A stretch of 64,000 nucleotides of DNA from assembly GCF_000002425.4 (NCBI RefSeq), contig NC_037256.1, positions 8,650,328 to 8,714,327 on the forward strand, given 5' to 3'. The stretch comes from Physcomitrium patens. Its lineage: Eukaryota; Streptophyta; Bryopsida; Funariales; Funariaceae. This document shows positions 26,147-38,609 of the stretch, in pieces. The number at the start of each line of letters is the position of its first letter. Position 1 is the stretch's first letter. Below the pieces are notes generated by a model. The model worked only from the letters and a program-made list of their open reading frames with translations, was not told where the DNA came from and searched no databases. The translations under genes were made by a program, and so were the position numbers.

Positions 26147-29100
26147 TAATAATTTAGTAATATTTAATGTAATTAGAATTCTTTTTAATCCAATTATTTT
26201 AGGATTATCGTGGCTAAAAAAATATAACCTTCAAATAGACTAGATTTTTTGTAATCTTAATTTTTTTTTGTAATTTAGCCTAAGATTCTACTAGATAAGT
26301 AGAAATCTATCAAATTAATATATCCAAGATATTATTGATAAGTACAAGAACTTTCATACATGTTGTAAAAGAAGAGTTAATTTTTGATATTTATGCCACA
26401 TATATTGTTGATAAAAAAAGGATTTCTAGTAGCATTCCAAATCAATACCGAAATTATCAAGATATTTATTTTAGAGTGCCATTTTTACAATTGTTCCATC
26501 AATCTTCAAGAAGAAGTTCAACCATTATTTGTACTAATATATAATCTATTATATAATAAGTTGGATGTATTCAAGAAATATATTGATGAAAATTTGGCTA
26601 AAAACTTCATATGTCATTCTAAATCTCTAATTAAGGCTCCTATCTTATTTGTGAAAAAAAAATGGATCTCTACAAATCTGTAGACTATCAAAGACTCAAT
26701 AAGATCAGTATCAAGAATAAGTATCCTTTATCATTATTTTTTAGACTTCTTAATTAACTAAATCAAATAAAAATCTACATGAAAATAGATCTACAAGGAG
26801 TATATAACTTAGTATGCATTAAAGAAAGAGATAAATAAAAAATTATATTTCAAATTAGGTATAGATATTTTGAAAATAATATCATACCTTTTGGACTCAC
26901 AAATGCACTAGCTATATTTCAACATCTAATAAATGATATCTTTGGTGAATTTCTTGATGATTTTATTGTTTATTATTTATAAAATATTTTTTTCTATTCT
27001 AAAAACATAAAAGAACATGAACTTTATTTTCATCATGTATTATAAAAATTAAAAGATACAAGATTATATTTCAAAATAAAAAAGTGTATATTTTATATTA
27101 TTTAAGTTGATTTTTTAAGATACATCATATAAAATGATGGTCTTATGACAGATCTTATAAAGGTCAAGACTATCAAAGATTGAAAGATCTCAAAAAAATA
27201 AAAAATAAAAAATATTTTTAAAATTTGTTAATTATTATCAAATCTTCATCAAGATCTTTTTTCAAATTGCGGCTCTTTTTATCTACTTGACATGTAAAGA
27301 CAAACTTGAGTGAAAAAAGAAGCTAAAAGATCTTTTGAAGTCTTAAAGATATTATTTATTTTTGCTCCAATCTTATATTTTGTCAATTTTTTCATAAAAA
27401 TAAATGCATCAAATTTTATTATAGGTGTTGTTTTTTCACAAATGAAAAAAAATGATAAGTTTTAGTTAGTAGCTTTTCAATCTAAAAAAATTTCAACAAC
27501 TAAGATTAATTATGAGATCCATGATAAAAAGCTTCTTATAATCATAGATTCATTTCAAGCATGATGTCCTTATCTAGAAGGTGCTTCTATTCTAGTCATT
27601 GTATATATAGATCACAAGAATCTCAAGTACTTCATATCAATTCATGTTTTGAATCATCACCAAACCTATTGGAGCATGTTTTTATCAAGATTTGATTTCA
27701 AGATTACTTATCAATCTAAAAAACAACAAGATTTGTTAGATGTGTTTTCTAGAAATTCTTATCTTGCATCAAAAGAAGGAGATGCAGCCTTTAATCAACA
27801 AAAAATAATTCTCTAAAAGCTAAAGCATTTTCATCTTTAAGTAATAAAATCAACATTGACTATTGATTCAACCTTTATCAAGCTAATTCAATCAAGTATG
27901 TCCTTTAATCCTCTTATTCATGATATTAAGAATACTTCTTCTAAGTCTCATGATACTTCCAAGTTTGAGTTCAAAAATAACCTATTCTATTTTAAAGGTT
28001 GTCTAAATATTCTAAAAAAAAAAAGACTCATTTATATATTCTTCAAGCACGTCACAACTTTCTAGCAATAGGACATTTTTGATACAACAAGACTTTGGAG
28101 CTTATATATAAAGATTTTTGATAGCCAAAAATGTGGAAGGCTATAAGAGTCTTTGTGTAAATATAAAAAATTTATTTAAGATCAAAAATTCCTTGTTATT
28201 GATCCTATAGACTTCTTCAACCATTATCTATATCAAAATAATCATGATCTCCTATTTCTATAGACTTTATTATAGATCTTCTAAGTTTAAGTTCATATGA
28301 CATATATTTGTGATTGTAGATTGCTTCACCACAAATATACATTTTGTACCATGCATAAAATCTATTTTAGGTGAAGAAATAATTAAGTTTTTTTTTGATA
28401 ATATTTATTATTATCATGGATTGCTAAAGAATATTATATTAGATAAAAAGATATAATTTTTATGAAAATTTTGAAGAATCTTTTTTAAAATATTAAAGAA
28501 AAATAGAAAATTATCTTGGACCTTTCATCCTCAAATTGATGAACAAACAAAACTAGTGAATCAAGTTCTAGAATAGTATTTGAGGTGTACTATCAACTAT
28601 CATCAACATGATTGAACAACTCTTTTGCCATTGGCAAAATTTGTGTGTAATAACTTAATATATTTTTTGCTCAATAAATATCTTTTTTTGCCAATTATGA
28701 TTATCATCTATAACTTAATACTTTTGACTTTTTAAAAGTTGATGATCTTGCAACAAAAAATTTAAAAAATTATTTATCAAAGTTAAATGTAACAATGAAG
28801 TAGTAGTTAAAGGAAGCTTAAGAATAACAAAAGATCAATACAAATGCCTATTGTATGGATTAATCTATTGTAGGTTCGAACCTTTTCTTATTTGTGAACA
28901 AGTCAATCTTCTTACTTATTAATTTTATCTATTGGAGTTTATGAAGATCCATCTCGTATTTCACATGTCTCTTCTTGAACCATATAAGGCAATAAATATC
29001 TTGGAAAGAAGAAAAATGCCACCTCTTCCTATAGAAGTAGGTAATAATCAAGAGTTTGAAGTGGAAGAAATCATAAATTGAAGGTGGCACCAAAATAGAT

Positions 29101-29295
29101 TGAAATATCTTATTTATTAGAATAGATATGATATTAGTGAATGCACATGGGAGCTAGTAAAGAATCTTGTAAATACAGTAAAGAAGATTGAATTTTTTCA
29201 TTGATAACATTTATCATAACTAAGATGAAGAATAGCAAGATCCATAAGAGATGATGACTACTTTTTATAGAATTCATCTCTAAAAAAGAAGATAA
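26147..29295 (+). pseudogene. Element C pol and chromodomain remnant
   Basis: This plus-strand chromovirus copy lacks its 5' LTR, leader and gag. It begins in the protease-RT linker (NPIILGLSWLKKYN at 26,190-26,230). Reverse transcriptase occupies about 26,550-27,240, with the catalytic box destroyed near 26,970. RNase H lies at 27,350-27,640 (KINYEIHDKKLL near 27,500). The spacer and integrase zinc domain lie at 27,860-28,180, and the integrase core and tail at 28,200-28,900. A clear chromodomain lies at 29,040-29,205 (FEVEEII, then RLKYL and ECTWEL). A purine-rich tract at 29,281-29,295 is the likely plus-strand primer next to the 3' LTR. Several stops, including TGA where an Arg codon is expected, inactivate it. 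Confidence 0.8.
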
Positions 29296-29832
29296 TATCA
29301 CGGACATACATATTTACTTCAATAATTATTTATATGATTAAGTAGAAAAAAATAAGTATAGATTAATTTCATAATACTTCTAAAACAATTTCCTATAAGC
29401 TTTATAGACATGATTTTGACTTCACACATATTTGTAATTGATTGATAGATTAGAAACTTGATCAACAAATTAACCACATACTATACATATTGGTAGCTTG
29501 TAGAATAAGCTAACTATGTAGTACACATATAGAAAACTTACCTTGCAAGTTAAGACATGTATCTAACAATGTCAACACATGTTGGAGGTTCTATATAAAA
29601 TTGCCACATAGCCCCTAATTTGATAGTATATATGAAGGCAAGAGTGAAGCTTTCTTCACTCTTGTTAAAATCTTTTTAATCTTTAGTCTTATTTCAAGAC
29701 TTTCTAGTCTTCTTGTCTTTAGAAATAGTTATTCTAATTCAATATATTACCATCTTTGAATGACTTTTTAATATTTCTGAGTGACACAAGAATGTATTAA
29801 GTTTTTTTTCTTTAAGATTCATATCCTTGATA
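29296..29832 (+). repeat. Element C 3' LTR
   Basis: This 537-base LTR begins TATCACGGACATAC directly after the polypurine tract and ends TCCTTGATA. It aligns end to end with 15231-15781. It is the best single copy from which to define the family LTR in this window. Confidence 0.8.
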
Positions 29833-30410
29833 CTTCCTATTGCAAGTCAAAAGTCTACCAATTCATCAACAGACTACTCCACCTACCTTTTATGCTCTTC
29901 AAAATTGGTGAAAGATAAGTTATTGGCCTCATTATTAAAACTAATGATGTGTCAAAAAATTAGAGGATTTTATATTTTAGCTACACTTCTATCCATTGAT
30001 CAAGCATAGAAAGAGGTCCTAAAATCAAAGTGGCTTTATTCTCTTATATCTTATATTTTTAATAATATTTTCTTGATATATATATAATCCATTTTTTAAA
30101 AGTATCATCATAACTTTAATCATTTGTGACTAGATTGATCCACATCAATTCTCATGTTTTCTTTTTGTCCATTTTTCCATTCTCTCACCTCTTAATAATA
30201 AAAATTCTTATTATTATTCAGACAACTTGAATAGTAGAATATTCCTTTATTATTTTCTACACAATTTAAAGAGGCTTTCATTAAAGATATAAACCAACCA
30301 ATCATTTCTAAATGTCAATAACATCACGTCTCTTTGTTCTTCATTCCATGCCTCTAAACCTTTAAACGGTAGACATCGAAAAAGTAAACTACAAAGGAGA
30401 AAGTAAGGAC
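29833..30410. other. Spacer between LTR and first gene
   Basis: The sequence is AT-rich up to about 30,340 and then rises in GC. No gene or repeat was recognised; the rise marks the start of the promoter region of the next gene. Confidence 0.5.
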
Positions 30411-30988
30411 GGCATGACGAGGAGGAGGAGCCTTTTTTGCGGTCCACCGAAGCTTTTGCAGCCGCCTCGCGAGCCCCGCCAGCGTCGCGGCGTGCGCGTC
30501 GTGAGCGCGGGGCTAACGATTTCATGGCCCTTCACCTCTCACTTCACCTGGTTTTGCATCGCAACTGGGTTGCGTGTAGCGACGCAATTAGAGTATGCGT
30601 GTTTGTTTCGGCGATATTACTTTTCGCCGAAGCAAACGTCGCCTTGGGATTGCTGATGACGCCAGTGGTCAGGGTGCAAGAAGACCATCTCAGCGGACCC
30701 CCTCGTAGCACAAAATCCAACGTCCCGCATCAAACTGGTGCTGATCCTGGTAAAGCCATCTACAGTGGCATCTCTGTCTCCCGTGGTAATCTCACAGCCC
30801 CACACAACTCGTTCCTCTCTTGAGAGAGCTCTGCTGGTTAATGAAAGAGAAAGCTCCGTACGCTACGTGGGTCGTTTGGTGTCATCAGTGCAGGTTTAGT
30901 TGTGGAGTTTCGAATGGTCAGAGTAAATTGCAGAATGGTATGGAAGAATAGAAGAGTGGGAGTTTAATTTTTTGAGCTTTTGTTAGGG
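30411..30988 (+). promoter_or_regulatory. GC-rich upstream region of transporter gene
   Basis: A sharp rise in GC and CpG content (notably 30,420-30,720) precedes the transporter start codon. It likely holds the promoter and 5' leader. Open frames here on both strands are products of the GC-rich composition and do not start at convincing ATGs. A T-rich tract ending TTGTTAG sits just before the start codon and could be a splice acceptor of a leader intron. TATA box and transcription start were not identified. Confidence 0.45.
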
Positions 30989-33789
30989 ATGGTGGATGAA
31001 GGATGGCTCGACCGGGCCAAGGTTCATGGGGCCATGATCCTGTGTGGTGCTGGCTATGGCGGCTATTTCGTGTTTTCGAAGGCCTGTTTGACTGGGGGGG
31101 TCGACCCGTTTGTGTTTTCAATGTACCGTGACTGCATTGGCTGCATCACTTTGTTTGTGTACGCTTCGGTCTTCGAAAGGTACGATGTTTATTTCAAGGT
31201 CTTGCCAATTTTCCAGAATAGTTATGTGCAGAGCTGGCGATTAGTAGTCAGTATGCAGGATGCTTTTCTTCATGATGCTTGAGTATATCGATTCTTTCGA
31301 AGAGCGGGAATGTTTGCCATAGGTTTGTTTAAAGTTAGATCTTCTGTTGTAGGAGTGAGGTTTTTTGTCCCATGCATTTTCTGTTGTCAATTTGGCATCC
31401 TTGTTTCTTGAGTGCGCAAATGGTTTTTAGCTGGTTGTTGATATTCTTTCAACGACCGATGGAGTTGGAATGAGGTTTGATCTGCAGGCAACATTGGTCA
31501 AAGATCTCCTTGGAAATCGTAGGACTTCTTTTTGCAATGGCAATTTTTGGGTACGTTAAATATTCGTATTCTCTTCCTAAATAATCGTTGCATAAAATGC
31601 CGCGATGTTCTTCGAAAATGTTGAATGTAAATTCCATGTCTGTGGGTTCCGATGTGTGAATGATAGCCTTGTCTTAACCCTGCTCAGAGAAATACAATGC
31701 TATCTCATTAATGTTTGCATTTCTTGGTGTTATTCATTCAATTCATCGAAAGTGTACTTTTATATGTTTTCAAGAAAGGAGGCTTAGAATTTATCATTAT
31801 CACTGTGAATTAATGACATTCCTGGATTAGCTGTGTCTGCTGGTTTTTGTTCAATTCGTCTAGGGGGTGTTATCTTTCATATGCTTCTATAATAAACTTC
31901 AGCTGAACATGTTGTTGAATTCTGCAGAGTTTACTTGCAGCAATTACTTTTCCTAATTGGCCTGAAATATACAAATGTGATTTTTTCCTCCCTCATGATG
32001 AACTGCATCCCAGTCTGGACATTCCTAATAGCAGCAATTTTCCGGTAGGTCCTATAATTTTGCGTTGCCTTCACTTGCCTAGCTTTTGAGTTCCTGTGGC
32101 TAATCCTCGCAGGGTTTTAAAAACTCCCTTACTGGACGCTTTGTTCTCAAATTCGTAATTTGATATATTGGAGGTGACACACCACTAATAAGCTGCATAT
32201 CATGCTATTGTTTGCCAGGATAGAAGAAGTTTTTTGGTGTAGGAGAGATGGGCAAGCCAAAGTCCTGGGAATTTTGTTCTGCGTCTGTGGAGCTACTATT
32301 CTGACTCTTTACAAGGGTCCTATACTTTTTGGAAATTCGACACCCGTATCTCCTCTTCGTAATTCTCTATTCTCCGTTTCGCAAGTTCTGAAACTCGATT
32401 CATGGAAATTCGGCGCACTCTGCCTTGTATTTGATAGCTTCGTCTGCGGAGCATTTGTCAACCTACAGGTGCCCTACAGGTTACAGTCTCTTAAAAGTCT
32501 ACTACCAATACGTGTAACAACATATTCCTCTTGATTTTTGTATCTGGTGTATTTCATAGTTCCATCTGTTGGAAACCCTATCTTAGTAACTCTGAAGTCT
32601 AATCTGTTAACCATCGAATAGTGGCATTATTGCATCCAACGAAATCCTCTCAGTGACCTGATGCTGTCAGATGTTCAAAGAACTACTATGCTTTGAGCTT
32701 GTCATTCTGGTTGAGCCGTCACCATTCCTCATCATGTAGTGTTTTTGTGTTAAATGGTTCAGGTTCCAGCGCTTAGGAGATTTCCCGCTCCACTCACCTT
32801 AATGTCCCTTACAACTCTGCTAGGTGGTTTTATGTTTGCCATCACCGTTTTCTTCAGGATGAAAGATGTCTCGGAGATAATTTTTTCTCCTGGGCCAGAC
32901 CTCATCGCAGTCATATATGCAGTAAGCCGCTTGAAGCTTGATTATATCTTCACCGAGTTTATGTGCTCAGTTTACTAAAATTGGATTTTTTTCGCTCCAG
33001 TTAATGTTTGGAATAGACACATATCACCTCTAGTTTGCAGTTTCGAAGACAACATTACTGCAATTTGCGGTATCCTAGAATATTTTGCTCAATGGAAAAC
33101 TGAAACAGTTATCACGTGTTCAGTTGATACTACAATATGCTGTGATCTGCAGGGACTAGTGGCGTCAGGGTTGTGCCTCTTTTTCCAATGCTGGGCGAAC
33201 CACAAAAGTGGCCCAGTTGTTGTTGCGGCCTACACTCCGATGCAGCCCATTTTCTCCGCAATTTTTGGTACCATATTCTTCGGCAATGTGCTCGTCCTTG
33301 GAAGGTAAGTTACAATTAGTACATAGGGTTTTGTTCATGAATGGAAACCATGATACCAGAAATATTTTCATTTTTAACATTTCAAATTTCAACAGTCGAG
33401 AAATGAAAATGTAGAGAGTAGTACTCTTATAGCTTTTGATGATAGGACACTGATATGACCTGCTTAATTTCTGCATTAGTGTTTGCAGAGTGGAGCGCTG
33501 ATGAATCCCTTATTGCTTGGTTTGAGGTCACGTAGGTTTTTTAAAAACACGTCTTGTTTTCATCTAACATTCAACACCCGGTCTTTGTGGCAGTTTACTT
33601 GGTGCCGCTTCAATCATCTCTGGCCTATTTCTTGTGATTTGGGGAACAACAGAGAGTATGCGTTTGAAAATTCTCTCACTCCAAATTCCGACTCATGGAT
33701 ATTATGGAGATGCCACGAAGCCAACTTCACCTCCTGTTGATCCATTTCTGACCATTACTGCACCCTTGGTCCAGCCATTACTATCGTAA
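30989..33789 (+). CDS. WAT1-related EamA (DMT) transporter
   Basis: Seven exons join in frame with GT-AG introns: 30989-31179, 31488-31550, 31928-32044, 32219-32468, 32763-32921, 33153-33304 and 33594-33789. They encode 375 residues. The protein belongs to the plant WAT1/UMAMIT branch of the drug/metabolite transporter superfamily: about ten membrane helices in two EamA repeats (about residues 13-150 and 195-345). Family landmarks visible are GYGGYFVFSKACLTGGV and MYRD in repeat 1, LLFLIGLKYTN at 89-99, and SGPVVVAAYTPMQPIFSAI in repeat 2. Relatives export amino acids or auxin-like compounds across plasma or vacuolar membranes; the substrate cannot be told from sequence. The first ATG of the frame is used because exon 1 then gives the usual short cytosolic N-terminus. 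The C-terminal tail is short and Pro/Thr-rich. All exons look intact. Confidence 0.9.
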
Positions 33790-36508
33790 GAAAGTTTCTG
33801 CATTGTCGATCTACTTGAGGATGTTCGACAGTCTCATCACAATAATTGATCTTTTCATGGACGGAATGGTCTCTCAAGTTTGTAAATGTAGATGATTTTT
33901 ATATTTAAATGGCCTATTTGAGATGACCTTGGAGGTGTGAAACTGCCTTGATGCCATTACAGACTTAGTTTATCTCCCTGGTTATTTAATATTTACGATG
34001 AACTTCAGATTTCAACTCGAGACTGGAGGATACTTCTCCAACTCAAAACTTTGTAAATTATTTCATTTAAACTCTATTTTGCATTTGCAACATACATTTG
34101 AACTGGAATCTGATGTACTCGTTGCAAATTTACTGAAACACTTTTTTTTGGACACAAGTAGTGGTATAGATCAGAAGTCTTCGCAATGGCCGCTGAAGGC
34201 AAGCTGATGCTTCTTGAGGAAGGTACCCATTGATTGTGAAGTAGCTCATTTAAATGCATAATTTGTGACCTCTTGGTGGAAGCCTTTACGAGTAATTTCT
34301 GTATATCAATGACATGTTTAAACTGTTAATTTAGGTTCAGAAAGACGTTCTGAAGCAAGTTTTCACTTTATATGTCCTCTCACATACTCGAGAGATTTCT
34401 GCTGTGGTTTTCTGTGAGCTTTTGTTTTGGGAATTGAGCAGTGAAAATTGTATTAGTAGTCTTATATCTTGGTCACCTTGACATCATCTTTCCATATAAA
34501 TTACTTTTTGGAAAAGTATGATTTAATGTAAATTCGTTAAAAGATGTTTTCTAATATATGTCAAGCAAATCTTGATTTGAAGTGGGCAAAAAATGAGGTT
34601 TGGCTTCAATTATTGCCAAGTTTTGGGTAATTAAGAAATTGATCCACAATTGAAAGACTAACAATGTTAATAAATTGTAGAGAATTGGCCACCAATTAGG
34701 ATATATAAAAAGATTGGACAAAAATAACAATTATTTTATTAGTGGTTTGGCATAATAATCCTCAAGTTCATACTTTATAGATGAATATCTCTCCATGAAT
34801 GACATTTAGACATATCCAAATTTTTGCATATTTATTATGAATTTTTTAATAAAGTAATATGAGCTAGAGATTATAGTGTATGCAATGGATGATTGCAATG
34901 TTGTTGGCAAAGGCCCAAATTTTGAATCATAGCTTTGGTTGTGACCTTTGTTTATTTTTCATTTACAGTAAAGTTTTATTACATATTAGGTATGGTTTTA
35001 TATTTTTAGAAGATATCTTCGCTCAAACTCATCAATTATAGATTTTTGGATTAGAATTTAGAAAAATATTTAAGAAAATATTTAATAAAATAAAATATAT
35101 AAAGAAGTTAATATTAAAAATTACTTAGAATTCCACTTCAAAATATAAAAAAATACAAACAATAACTCTATAGAGTATTAAATTTATAATTGCAATAAAT
35201 TAAATAAAAAGATATTTTAATTTTGAGGTGAAATTGATATAATCATTATTTAATATTTATAACTACTATAAGTTTTGAATAAATTTTAGTTTAAATAGTT
35301 ATAAGAAAATGCAAATTATGTATATATGTATTCTTATATAATTATATTACAAATTTTAATCCTAATCTTAGATAGAAGGCAAGCAAGAAGGTAGTGCTTG
35401 GAGCAAAGAACTAAGAGAAGAAATTGAGCAAAGAGAACAACCTTTGTCTCTAAAGACTTGATGAAATTTTAGAATTCTTCACAAGTTGTAGGCATCTCAA
35501 GGCTTACCAAGCCTAATTTGTGGTAATCTATTTATCTTTAAATAATCAATTAAGTGTCTTCTCATCTCCTTTGGGGTGTAGCTAAAATCAATGCCACTTT
35601 CATTCTTTGTAACAACTTCTAGCACGTTTACATGTAAAGATTTTTTCATATAAAACTTATTATTACAAGTCCTTGTTTCAATGATATTATAGCATTAAAT
35701 TTGAATTGGACTAGTTTTGTTTGGCGTTGTAACAAGATTCTGAACTTTCATTTTTTTGAAGTACACAGTAGCATGGTTATTTTACTTTTATGAGTAGACT
35801 TGCCCACATGTTGAAAGGAAATGAATGGCCTTCCACTAGTCTCACCAAGATCCAAAACATCTATGGTTTGAAACCATTTTTGGGATACCAAAAACCCTTA
35901 AATGGTAAGACTAAGTAACATGGTTAAATCCACCCCAAATCTCCCAAATTATAAATGTTGTTCGTCAATAGAGATTTAAGAAAATCTCGTCTTGTTCTAT
36001 AGGTTGTTAAATAAAACTAGTTACTTGGTATTCATGATTAACTTTGGAGTCAATTTTCGTAACGATCTTGGTCAGTCAGGTAACTGATCACTTAATGATT
36101 CTGTCTCAAAGGCCTCACAGCAAAATATAAATTTACCCACTCAAGCTCATGTTCAAGAGCGAGCGGTAAGGAGGGTTCCTCATACCAAATATATGTACAG
36201 AAGGTACGATAGAAATAAGAACCACAGAAGCTGCAGATGTGATTCTAGTCATAATAATCCCGACTGTCATACCTCTCATAGTGAGCAAATACATTGAGAG
36301 AGGGTAAAATTCCTTATGAAAAAAAAAAAAAATCTAGGTATTTCACGAATATGTTGCTTGAGGCAACAAAACTCTCCTAACTTCGTATCTTTAGTCTGTA
36401 GATAGATCAACAAAATTACTTATACAATGACTGCTTCATAGAACCTCGTCTGGTGCCTAGTGTTCTTCGAAAAAAGTTGTCCTAACCGAGCCTTGCGCAT
36501 GCCAAATG
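33790..36508. other. 3' region and AT-rich spacer
   Basis: The first few hundred bases are probably the transporter 3' untranslated region. From 34,500 to 36,100 the DNA is AT-rich without a recognisable gene or transposon domain. From about 36,100 to 36,508 the composition is more balanced and probably includes the 3' untranslated region of the minus-strand F-box gene. Confidence 0.5.
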
Positions 36509-38543
36509 TTAATATGAAGGCAGCCGGTGCTCTGGAGGTATGGTGCTGTAGAGACGTTTGATGCTGAGGGCTCGACCACGAATAGAGGCTAAATCAGCAG
36601 CGATGATCTGCAAGCGAATATACCAGCTCAGCATTCTCACCAACGTTCGAAATGGACAATCGGATTACACGAAAGCGGTGGAGAGGAATGTAGGAACAAC
36701 ACTTTGGCTCACAACCAAGGTCTCATGCAAAAAGTAGATAGGTCAAAGAATAGCTCAAGAATCCATCATTAAAGCAGAAACTTAACTGAAGTACCTCACA
36801 ACTAAGTTGAGCCCTCATTTGCAGCAGCAATCCTTGAGAGCTTAAGGGATACTACTTGGAAACAAGAGAGGAATGTTCTATGAAACAACGAGAAAACTTG
36901 TTTTGTACCATACCTTAGTACAGTTGCGAAGATCTAGACTCTTTAGAATAGTACATCCCTGAAGGGCAACTTCAAGCATCTGAAACTCGATTCCACAGCC
37001 CTGTGAATACACAAAAAGATACACAAAACGCCAATGGGTAAATGTACATCAAGAGTTGAAGTGGGTATTACTGCGATCTAAACAGCTCCAAATCACCAGA
37101 TTAAAAACTAACAAAGGGCACAAATCATCAAATAGAGCAAGCGATTTTCTGAACATGCCAAGTACCAATTTTACTGACCAACTGTAGCACAAATCAACTG
37201 AATAACTTCAGCTGTGTCACAAGGTTCCGAACGGACAAGGAAGAAAACAGCTTACGTGGAGAGAAAGGGTCAGGAGGCGGGGACATTCCAAATTGAGCAC
37301 TGAGAGAGAAGCACAGTTGCTGGAAAACATGCAGACAAGCTTCAGCATTCAGTACCAAAGCCTTGCTTCTTAAATCATTGACAACACAGGCTACTATGAA
37401 ACGGTTAACGTTCCTAAATTGGAAAGCACATATTCACTATAAGCTACAGTTTACAAACGCAAGGGTGAAGTTACGAAATCGCTTCAAACAAAAGGAATAA
37501 AAATAAAAAAGAAATCGCAGGACATCTGAGCGGATATATGATATCATACCTCAAGTTAAGTGACACAAGATTAGTACATGCGAGATAAACTTCCCGAATG
37601 TTAGTGGAGAGCGACAGGCTGATTGTAGAGAGATGAGGGCAAGCCTCTGCCACTAATCTAACAGAGCGAACATTTTGACAGCCAACGCAACTCAAGCTCT
37701 GCAGTGCGCGTTCAGAAGTAGAAAACTCAACGCTGCTCCGATTTCCAACAACCACCTCCATTGCAGAGTTAGCATCCCTTGCACTGCCCTGCTCCGCAAC
37801 CAAGTCAACCATGTCTACACTCGTAGGAAAAACGTCCATTGAATCAGCCGGTTCTAGAGGTTCTTGTCGTGAGCAAAGATGAGCCCATAAATGATCAGTC
37901 ACACTTGCACAGCCATTGAGGCTTATGTGAACCAGATGGGGGCATTCAGTAAGAACAGTTTCAATGGCCCTCCGACCCAAGCTGCCATATGATATGTCCA
38001 GTTCTTGAAGTTCGGGGAGCTTCTTGCCACCATGCAAAGCATCCAGAGCGTTTTCCTCAAGATACTTACAAGCAGATAGTCTCAAGACCTGGACACATAA
38101 ACGACAAATCATTACATTGAATTTCGATATTCGAAGAAATTATTTATACGAAAGAACCAAGCATTCTGCTTTTGTTCCTAGCCTATCTGCTTAGTTGCAG
38201 AACACACAACAAACTATTGTGCAGGCATGCAACACTAAATACAATGAAAAGATTTTAGAAAGTGACAATGCAGAGAGAAAGGTGTAATTTTCGCACCTTC
38301 AGACGGGGGCAAGCTTCAAAAATTGGTGATAGATCAGTAAGAAAAGTGTAGGAGAGGTCTAGAACAGTCAAATCAACCAGTTTCTTCAAAGCCAAGAGCC
38401 CCGCAGGACCAACTAAGAAGCATGCAGCCAAGACGAGTTGCTGAATTGCTGGGCAAGCAGAGGTTGTGGTCGCCAAACACTCGTCACCCAATTTACTGTC
38501 GAGCATCAGATGAAACCTATCAGCTAGATATGAGGGAAAAAAA

Positions 38544-38609
<66 letters not shown>

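Noticed and set aside
30437..30823. Long plus-strand open frame upstream of the transporter gene
   Set aside because: It begins at a non-ATG codon, has no recognisable domain, overlaps open frames on the other strand, and lies in GC-rich promoter DNA where long open frames are expected.
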